In this document: in pieces, positions 55,441 to 64,000 of the stretch
How positions within the stretch are numbered: the first letter of the stretch is position 1
Layout of the letters: the number at the start of each line of letters is the position of its first letter
The notes under the pieces: model-generated
The model's input: only the letters and a program-made list of their open reading frames with translations
The model's database searches: none
What the model was told of the DNA's origin: nothing
Program-made: the position numbers and the translations under genes
Source of the DNA: Rhynochetos jubatus
Lineage: Eukaryota > Chordata > Aves > Eurypygiformes > Rhynochetidae
Length of the DNA: 64,000 bases
Direction of reading: 5' to 3'
NCBI GenBank assembly: GCA_027574665.1
Contig: CM050648.1
Coordinates: 37,582,200-37,646,199 of the forward strand

Positions 55441-56589
55441 ATAATTTTCGAGGGACACCACCAAGGGACAGCTTTGGGGTTCCCCGACAGAGTAACCCCG
55501 TATGTTTCCAATCAGGGCTCTGAAAACAGGGGGATAGCAGGAAAAGACCCAACAGTTCCAAAGACAACAGATGTTCCTTTACCAAAGACTGATTTGGGTG
55601 GGTGAAATGTAGATGTTTTAATACTAAAATGCTACTTAACTATTTCCATGCTAGTCTGAAAATCCAGAACCCCTTGTGAGAGCAATTGATTGAGCTAACT
55701 TAATTAGTTACAAGAACTTTACCGTGAGCACCAGATTAGAGTAACACCATTAGATTCATTACTTAAATGAAACACTAATGAAACTGGAGGGCGTAGTATT
55801 GGACAGGGAGGGGGAGAAGAAGCAAATTGCATCCTAGGCTATCAGCACCTACTATGACTCTAGATAACCCCCTTCTCTTTCACCTCTTACCTCTCATAAA
55901 ACATTGCTACATAAACTTGACTGCTACGTGCTCTTTTTACTTACCTTTTACAAAAACATGGCTTTTTTTCTATTTTTTTCTAGAATACAATCAAGATGCA
56001 CCATTACTGCTGCAGCACGGAAGCAGAGGTCTCCTAGTTCTTTGATGCTCTTGTCTTCAGGCCTTTGACAGTCTGGGTACTTTTGCCAGGTAGCTTTTCT
56101 TTCTAAAGGGTTCTGCATTTTCTCCGTTTTGTAGTTTTTGGTAGCATTCCAAACGCCTAGACTCAACACATCTTGCTTTTTCAAGGTATGGTGAAGTCCC
56201 ATCCAAAGGGAGTACAAAAGTTATTTTTTTCCTTTAATTACCTCCTATCCCTCTTCCATGTTCTTCCCAACATTAAAACAAAACACATGCCATAAACTGG
56301 AAATTCCACGGCATTTAAGTAAAAGCATTCATTTTCTGAATGCTCAGTCCTTACTTATTTACTAAATTTAGCACGAAACATATTTTAGGGATGGATAGTG
56401 ATCCCAGTTCCTAAATACCTAACACTAAGATGCCAAAAAAAAAAAGTCTAAACCTAAACTATCATCATCTAAACACACAAGTAGTTCTGTCAGAGTCCTG
56501 CAGACTGAGTACATTCGCATTTAAATACATGTCTGACATTCCTGCACTTAAACAGGAACCACACAGGGCATGGAAGAGGCCAGAAGACC
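55441..56589. other. Non-coding DNA
   Basis: AT-rich sequence between two CR1 fragments. I see no gene, RNA or repeat in it. Confidence 0.6.
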
Positions 56590-56945
56590 GAAGGAAGGTC
56601 CCGGGCTGCAGCATGTGCTCCAGGAGGTGAACAACTGGACTCACTTAGCATGGAGAAGGAGGCTTTGGGGGGACCTGACCCCAGCCTCCCGATGTCTTTG
56701 AGAGTACCGAGACAGACTCGTCGCTGCCCTGCACTGCACGAGAAGGGCAATGACTGTGAGGCTAACTGAGCCCTATCACAGGTTGCCCAGAGGGGCTGTG
56801 GAGCCTCGGAGGTTTTCAAAACCCAGCCAGGCAGAGCCCTGAGAAACCCTATCTGAACTCAGGGCTTACCCCGTTCCAAGCAGGAGGTTGCACCTGACAT
56901 CTCCCAAGGTTCCTTCTGACCGGAATAGCTACATGATTTCAGACA
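56590..56945 (+). mobile_element. Degraded CR1 copy (older subfamily)
   Basis: CR1-like segments appear in order but diverged: ACAGGTTGCCCAGAGGGGCT, GGAGGTTTTCAAAACCCAGC, CAGGAGGTTGCACCTGACAT and AGGTTCCTTCTGACCGGAAT. The order and 3' end fit a plus-strand CR1 much older than the other three copies. The left boundary is approximate. Confidence 0.75.
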
Positions 56946-59900
56946 TTTAGCCCTAAGCAGCGCTTACTCCTTCAGCATATCTTCCTAGCTGAATCCAGAA
57001 ATGCCACCGTAACGCAATGTTAGATGTAACAGCACAGGACAATAATCCTCCCAAGTCCCCCCAACGCTTACAACTTCTCATTAAAGTATCAGTTTGAGCT
57101 AAGAGTAATGACACAAAACTCTGAAATAGCTTTCAAGATAGTCTCTGAAAAGTAAGAACTGTGTTTCCAACTGGTGCCTTAGTGTAACAGCAAACAAAAC
57201 AGTTACAAGACCTCAAAAATCAGCATAGAGTTTGCATGTATTTAGACATCAGATTTTGCATCCTATATTACAGTGCTAAACAGAAATACTTGGGAGTGAC
57301 TTCAATTCCACAGTCGTTCAATAAACACTCAAACAGGAGGTGTAACTCCACAGGGCGCTGCAAATCTGTCCTGATGCACCTGCTACATTAGCAACACTGA
57401 GTCTGGAATCAGAGGCAAAGCTTTCCTCAGTCTGATGTCTGTTCCAAAATATTTTGCAATTAACAATATGATGAAAACATTTTAAATAGCTCTGTTCCCT
57501 CAGATATTTCGCAACAGTGAACAAGGGATGGAGAATACCATTGAAGGAAAACTGAGTCTGAGGAATGGAAGAGACGGCAGCAGCAAAGGAGCACGCTGAT
57601 GCCTCGTAAGCAGATGGAAACCTGTCGGTCTTGCTTCTCAGAGGAGGCAAAGAATCAGAAGTTGGTACCCCTTTGGTTTACCCCAAGAGAAACTTAACGG
57701 TCCGAAAAGTTACGCAACATCTGCGGTGGCAGTATTTTGCAATAGTATTTGGCGAGGCACTTGGCACCGGCAGCTTGCCAGTCGCCCTCAGAGTTTCAAA
57801 CAAGCCTGCCAAGAAACAAGATGTGATATCTCTTTGAATACAAGAGCTTTGAAGTAAATTTAGACACCAATCTTGCTTATCCACACTCCCCCCTGCAACC
57901 AGGTGCTTTCCTGCCCTAAAACAAAGAAACGCTGTAGTTGCAAAGCAAAGCGTTTCAAATATGAGGGAGTGAGGAACTTCCCTCTCCTCGTCAGGTGATG
58001 CTCGCGGGGCATCCGAGGGACCCAAGCGAAAAGATCACGTGAAGATACAACCCGACTTCTTCCTCTGCTAAAGGCTAGGGAGGAAGGCTCTCAACACAGA
58101 AGAGGGTGAGAGAATGGAGTCACAGGTCAGGTCACAGACACCCCAATCCGTGGTATGGAGCAGTTACTACACCACCTAAAAACCTGCGTAATACAAACCT
58201 GCCAGGCTGACACCTGATACACCGCGAGAGAGAGGTGGCCCAGGTTGGACATTCCTGCACCAGAAATGGGGTTTTTAATAGGAAACACTGGACACTCTCC
58301 CTACTTCAGCTTCAGCGCTTAAACTCCTAAGCCAGGACTACAAACGGCTGTCCTCACCCCCTCCAGGTCTCGCAGCCCATTCTTCTCCATGGCCTGGTTT
58401 CCTCCTAGAGCAACTAGATCCCAGCCCTCCTCCCAGGGAGCACACAAACCGCTGCAAGAGGCAGGCTGTGGTGCTCACTCACGCCAGCCTCGGGCAACCT
58501 GCTGCATCTTCCAGGAGGTGGCCCAGGTTAAACCCGGAGGGAGAAGTGTGCCCTCCCGCTCGCTCACTTCCCCCACCTCTGCATCTGTTGCACAAGCTGA
58601 AGACGTGGGTCTGAACCCCCTGGGCACAGGGACCGAGAGCCCAGGTTTCAACGGCTACAACGCAGTCTACTCCTTCGGCAACTCCCACGACCACCAGCCC
58701 TCAGGGAAGGGGAACACTGGCTCCTCTTCTGGCCATGTTTTATGATGAAAGCCTATACAACTGCATCTGGAGACACAACCAAGCCTATCGGCCTGTGTGT
58801 TTACAGGGTGCCTGCCAGGTGTCCTAGTTTCCTGATCCCCTGAGGGCTTTGATGCTCAACTACAGCGGCTCTAGATAAGGCGCTTAAGAACTTTCTGCTT
58901 AAAGAGGGAGATCCAATAAGTTTAAGACACTTTCAGAGGCAGGCAGACACTGTGTTAGGTGGTTTGGAAGGCTTGAAGGGGGATAAATTCTCTTTGAGAA
59001 TTAGGAATGCAAGTAGGAACTTGATTAACACATACTTAAATGTTCTCACAGTACGCTCAAGCCCTTCAGTTCGACTCTGGAAAGCTTAAGTGTTTGCTTT
59101 GCAGGTTATTTTAGCATATGGATGCTACTTAAACTAGAACAAAATGAATCCTTCAATATCAACACTCGAAGTGCTAACTTCAAATAAAAACAACATATTG
59201 CTTTACTACAGCTCAGTCTGTATAAATGCAGAGATTACTTATGCTAGTTTCTTGTTCCTCGGTCTACAGAAATAAATAATTCATAGCAGTCTAAGTCTTC
59301 GATGACTTAGGAACATCCAAAAAAGAAGTCACAAAGCCAACAAGTAGTGACTTTCCTTTTGGCAAGTGCTCATTCATTAAAAATAACATTTTTCTAAATG
59401 ACAAATTAGACAGCTGAAAGTAAATATTAATTTACAACTACAGATACGTGCAATGTGAATTTGATCTACATGCAGAAATCCTGGGCATTTGTGTACAAAA
59501 TGGCCCGTAGCTGCGGGACAAAACGCCCCAGTACTTGCATGCAAATTATAAAACCAAAACCATCTGGGAAATGATCTGTGATACAGGCAGGATAACCCTG
59601 GAGAGAGCTGATGTGTGGATGTGGCTGAAGGATCACAGCTTATTAGAAGCTTATCCTGTATGGATGGGATGGAAAATAAGATTTGACATACCCTCTTACA
59701 CAGTGATGATTAACATGAACCTGCAATTAGCACGCATGGCATTATAAAATGACAGATGATTTCCATCATAAATCCTAGATCTCAAAGGAGATGAGTTGCT
59801 TTGCATCTATTTTTATTTGCTAATACTTGTGGCATTTTATTTAATATACTTTATTTTTGGCTCTCAGCATACCCTATTGAAATATCCTGTTGCAGGGTCA

Positions 59901-61339
59901 AGTCAGCTTTGGAGGCTTGCAGCTACCCCAGCTAGCTAGGCTGAAACAATTCTGCATATTAATCCCCAGCAATCGCTATTTTAAACGCATACCATTACAG
60001 TCAAATTATCCACCTACTTGTGGATTGACTTTAAACAAGGCAAAAAATGAACAGACTAGTCATTTTAAAGTGCCCACATCTTAAAACTTGAACTACTAGC
60101 TCCCCGCAATGTATTATTTTATAAGCAGAGTGGGCTAGGAACCGCCCAACTCATGTTCCCCCTAGGTCCTTTGAACCTCTGTTCAACGAGACTCGAACAT
60201 CCAGCTTTGTCAGGCTTCTTAGAAAGCCACCTGTCCTCAGAGAACGAAAATGCAGAGAGCAGGAAGAAAAAACAACAACTCCCATCAGTTGCTGACTACC
60301 GGAATGAGGACCCCCTCGGAACAACATAACCAACGAACTGCTGTACTCTGGATGCAGTCCGTGTATACACCCGTCCGTGTAACGCTCTGGCCCCTCAGGA
60401 AATGCTTAATCCTCTTCTAAGGTAACAATAGATGCTGAATTTATTAGATTAGCATGGAAGAAATTAAAGGCAAGGGCTGTCAGCATCTATTTTGAGTGTC
60501 CGATATAAATTTCAATGCTATTCCACTGCTCAGAGCGTGTCACAGAGAGGCTCTAGCACTTAGTAGAGAGAAATACAGAGGCTGCAAACCGCTTTTTTGC
60601 TGCCAACTAGTGCATACGGCCGCTCTTCATCCGCTCCCCAAAACGATGGGAAACAGCCTGGCAGAATTCAAACCAGCAGCTCTGCAGGAGCACGTAAGTC
60701 TCAGCCAGGGGAAGCCAAGGAGCTCTGACCTGTGCTGGCCAAAGAGCTGAGCCCAAGGCGTCCTGCACGCACTGTCACGGGGGTGAATGTTGTGGGATAC
60801 TCCTCCAAGCTCCACCAGTTCTCTCCCTAGGGCAAATCCAAGTTTGCATCAGAATTTTACCTTTCCTGTAAGACATCTGTACAGAAAGTACCAATACTCT
60901 GCACAAAGAGAAAACAATCATTTAAATTTTCTCCCTGCCCCCAACCTTCTCTCCTACTGAAGGTGTTTAAAGGGGTACGGAGGTGATTCCAGCCCCTGCT
61001 CCTCTGGCACAGAGAGCACTGGAAGGAGAGACCCGGACTGCGTCAACTGCTTCTCCTCTGCGAGGTGCGAAGCCAACGGTGAACCAGGGTCTCCCCGTCC
61101 TAGGGGGCATGGGGAAAGGGCTCCTCCAAACGCTCTGTAAATGCCAAGCCATCCCTTACCCCTTAAAAGTTCGCTTCCAGCTCAGCATCAGTGCCTATAT
61201 GGAATCAAGTAGTGGAACTGAAACGGAGTTTGGTGGTGTCCGTCACTGCAACCCAGCAATCCAACCCTCCCAGAGCCAGCCAGCCGTGCGAAACAAACCC
61301 TAACACTTACAACTACACGTACACACGGTCGCAGGGCAG
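56946..61339. other. Non-coding DNA upstream of CpG island 2
   Basis: No supported exon, RNA gene or interspersed repeat is seen. GC content rises locally at about 58.3-58.7 kb without the CpG density of an island. Open frames there lack recognisable domains. Confidence 0.55.
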
Positions 61340-61970
61340 GAGCATCGGCAGGAGCAACTAACGCTGCTGGAGACGGGCGGGAGGGGAAAAACGGACGAGA
61401 GAAGGACGCGAAACAGAATGACTTTGCAAGTTCTTTGCAAATACAACATCTAAAACTATACACCAGACTGGGGGCGGGGGAGGGGGGGAAGCAGAAGTTT
61501 CCCCCTGTTTGTTTATCCATCTGCGGGCACTTCGCCCCCAGCCCGCAACTGGATCCTGCAACCGCAGCCGCACGCCCACGCGGCTCCGCGTTTCCCTGCG
61601 CCAACAGTCCCCATTCCAACCCCCCCGCGGAAAGCTGGGGAGGGCCGCAGAGAACCCGCTCGGCAGAAACGACCCGGAGTGCAGGAAAAGCACGGAAACG
61701 TCTTCGGGCTGCAGCAAAAGGGAGGCAGAACGGCCCCGTGTCCCCCCCCTCACCGGGCGGTGAAGCTCCGCGGCTGCGGACGGCCCCTCTTTAAAGTGCG
61801 CGGCGGCAAGCGGCCACCGGCACCTGGACCCCCACGTACCTGCCCCCTTCCCTCCCGCCGGCCGGGCCGGGGGGGTCGGTCGGTCGGTCCGCCCGGAGCT
61901 GGCCTCTTCCTCCTCCCCGGCCTTCCCCGCCGCGTCAGCCGCGCTCCTCCCGCCGCAGCCGCGGGGGTTC

Positions 61971-62005
61971 CCTCCGCACCGCTCCGCACCGCTCCGCACC
62001 GCACC
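61971..62005. repeat. Short tandem repeat of GCTCCGCACC
   Basis: Three near-exact copies of a 10-bp unit plus a partial fourth lie inside CpG island 2. A GGTC tetramer repeat of about four units sits nearby at 61874-61889. Confidence 0.9.
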
Positions 62006-62159
62006 GCGCGGACGGGGCGGCCAGGCGCGACCGCCGCTCCCGGCGCAGGCGGAGCCGCTGCCGGTGTCGCAGCCTCCTCCCGCGCCGACCAGCGCCCCCC
62101 CCCGGGCGGCGACGCCCGTTAAGGGGTCAAGCGGGGACTCACCGCCCCGGCCCGCTCCG

Positions 62160-62176
62160 CCCCCCCCCCCCCCCCC
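62160..62176. repeat. 17-nt C homopolymer
   Basis: An uninterrupted run of C inside CpG island 2, giving a G-run on the minus strand. Its length may be unreliable in the assembly. Confidence 0.9.
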
Positions 62177-62500
62177 ATCGGAGGGCCCCGCGGTGCAGCC
62201 GCCCGAGGGACCGGCACGGGGCGGGGCAGCGCCTGCTGCCCGCGGAGCCCCGCAAGCTGGGATAAGGATTACCGCGCTCCTCCGGCTAAACCGGCGGATA
62301 ACCCAGGGCGAGAGGGTCTTCCCCGCATCCAGCAGAGCCCGGGCAGCACACGCTGCGGCCGAGGAGGGGGTTTCGAGGGGGCGGCGGTGCTCTGAGGAGC
62401 GCCCGCGGTGCTGGCGGCGCGCAGGGACGCACGGGATGCTCCGCGTCTGCTGGATGCGCGCAGCCCGCACCTCCCGGGTCGCTCCGTCACCCCCAAACCT

Positions 62501-63309
62501 GTCTGGCACAGAGAGCCAAGAGGGACTTTTTGGTGACAGTACGACGCACATCTGGCCAGCAAAAAATTACTTAGTCGGGCTGGATGGAGGAAGGAGACAC
62601 TGGCGACATTACCTGGGGTGCAGAACATTCCCGCTCTCTGTCTTCTAGGCATTATTCTGCCTTTTTTTCTCCACTTTCAGTGCTCTCATGGCAACTTGTG
62701 GTAAAAACAGAGTTATCAGTTTGCCTCATTCGTTGTCTCTCTGCTGCTTCCTGCCACGCTTTCTTCTCGGCATGTTACCACAGGATGCGGCACAGAAACC
62801 CCCACACCGCCCTTAAGTTGCGCAGTCCTGCCCCAAAACACTTCTGTGTATCGGATTCACGGTTCTGAGGTTCCCGAGTGGCACGCCTGAGAAGATGGTA
62901 CCAGCTTGGAGGCTTCACAAAACGGAGAATTTCAGGAGACGGGATGCGAGCCGAGGGAGGTGGTTCCAAGCACAGGCAGGACACCGGTCAAACTCGAGTG
63001 GCGAAAAGAGGAAGGCAAGAGACGACTGAGAAAGCCAAGACTTACGCAACCTGAGGCGCATCCTGAGGTGCAAGAAATAAAACAGGGTGTAGTATGGGAA
63101 AAAGTGAGTCCTAGACACAGAGCTCAGTCTGATGGTCTGGGACAGTTGATTTGATGGCCTGGTGTGTCTGCAAGGAATGACCGATGTGTTACAGCAGCCC
63201 TTCAGTACAGGTCGGATAGTTCCCTCCTTCCCTGCTTCTAATTAAGCAATGGAGTGAGATGAAAAGCTACAGCTAAAAGCCACATCTTTGAGGAAAGATA
63301 GGAATATCA
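62501..63309. other. Flanking DNA right of CpG island 2
   Basis: No supported exon, RNA gene or repeat. In particular, no long intact coding exon follows the island on the plus strand. Confidence 0.6.
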
Positions 63310-63957
63310 TAGAGAATGATGGATGAAGAGCTGGCCGTGAGCCGGCAGTGTCCACTGGCAGCCAGAAAGCCAACTGTATCCTGGGCTGTATCCAGAGAAG
63401 CGTGGCCAGCAGGTCGAGGGAGGGGATTCCCTCCCTCTACTCTTCTTGCACCTGGAGTGCTGCATCCAGCTCTGGGGCCTCAACATAAGAAGAATATTGA
63501 CTGGTTGAAGTGAGTCCAGAGGAGGCCACGGAGATGCTCCGAGGGCTGGAGCCCCTCTGCTATGGGGACAGGCTGAGAGAGTTGGGCTTGTTCAGCCTGG
63601 AGAAAAGAAGGCTCCGGGGAGACCTTAAAACACCTTCCAGTACCTGAAGGGGATCTACAGAGAAGCTGGGAGGGGACTTTTTACAAGGGCCTGTAGTGAC
63701 AGTACAAGGAGTAATGCTTTTAAACTGAAAGCAGGGAGATTTAGATTGGATATCAGGAAGAAGTTCTTCCCAGAGAGGGTGGTGAGGCACTGGGACAGGT
63801 TGCCCAGAGAAGCTGTGGATGCCCCATCCTTGGCAGTGTTCAAGGCCAGGCTGGATGAGGCTTGGAGCAACCTGGTCTAGTGGAGGGTGTCCCTGCCCAT
63901 GGCAGGGGGGTTGGGTCTTTAAAGTCCCTTCCAACCCAAACCAATCTATGATTCTAA
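63310..63957 (+). mobile_element. CR1 retrotransposon, longer 3' copy
   Basis: The copy begins in the segment ATGGATGAAGAGCTGGCCGT and runs through GTGGCCAGCAGGTCGAGGGA, CTGGAGTGCTGCATCCAGCT and GGTGAGGCACTGGGACAGGT to the 3' end CCAATCTATGATTCT. It covers the last roughly 650 bp of a CR1, including the end of ORF2, now broken by stops and small gaps. Confidence 0.93.
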
Positions 63958-64000
63958 CCTTCATCATAACCTTCTGTTTCTCATAAGTCTTGCATGTATT

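Larger units (their letters stand above)
61340..62500. promoter_or_regulatory. CpG island 2, probable promoter
   Basis: More than 1 kb is GC-rich and CpG-dense, with Sp1-type boxes and short tandem repeats. Three good splice donors point to minus-strand transcription: CAG-GTACGT with exon end at 61840, GGCG-GTGAGT with exon end at 62143, and a GTGAGG near 61752. I saw no comparable plus-strand donor. It may be a distal SGK3 promoter about 30 kb upstream of the start codon, or the start of another, perhaps non-coding, transcript. Long open frames here are composition artefacts. Confidence 0.65.

Noticed and set aside
61358-62551. A 397-codon open frame on the minus strand across CpG island 2
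   Set aside because: It is Gly/Ala/Arg/Pro-rich as expected for any frame in such GC-rich DNA, has no domain I recognise, overlaps other long frames on both strands, and is crossed by good splice donors.
62064-62648. A plus-strand frame starting MSQPPP, resembling the proline-rich start of VCPIP1, a neighbour of SGK3 in mammals
   Set aside because: Only the first six residues resemble it. The deubiquitinase sequence that should follow in one large exon is absent, so this is a composition coincidence.

Overview
The window is nuclear DNA from a bird. It carries several CR1 non-LTR retrotransposon copies with the typical avian 3' end, one avian-type endogenous retrovirus LTR, and a vertebrate gene split by many short exons. 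The species cannot be fixed from the sequence.

The only protein-coding gene I can support is SGK3 (serum/glucocorticoid-regulated kinase 3, also called CISK), on the minus strand. All sixteen coding exons could be placed between 31283 (start codon) and 2541 (end of the stop codon). They join in frame with GT-AG splice sites into 1473 bp, or 490 amino acids. The protein has an N-terminal PX domain for endosomal PI3P, a linker, an AGC kinase domain and a C-terminal hydrophobic motif. Exon phases and lengths close exactly, so the locus looks intact and functional.

Layout: 1-2540 is the probable 3' UTR and downstream flank. 2541-26433 holds coding exons 16 to 2. 26434-31205 is the longest-range intron before the first coding exon (31206-31283). 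31284-38300 is 5' non-coding or intronic DNA. 38340-39160 is a CpG island that is the best candidate SGK3 promoter. 39170-61340 is non-coding DNA with CR1 copies. 61340-62500 is a second, stronger CpG island with good splice donors on the minus strand, perhaps a distal promoter of SGK3 or the start of an unplaced transcript. 62500-64000 is flank ending in another CR1.

I found no new enzymatic or defence-type system. Points worth a second look are the two CpG islands, a 15-bp-arm near-perfect palindrome at 40513-40543, two strong intronic hairpins, a G-rich hexamer repeat next to a splice donor, an in-frame extension upstream of the ATP-loop exon, and an inverted CR1 pair around the second island.
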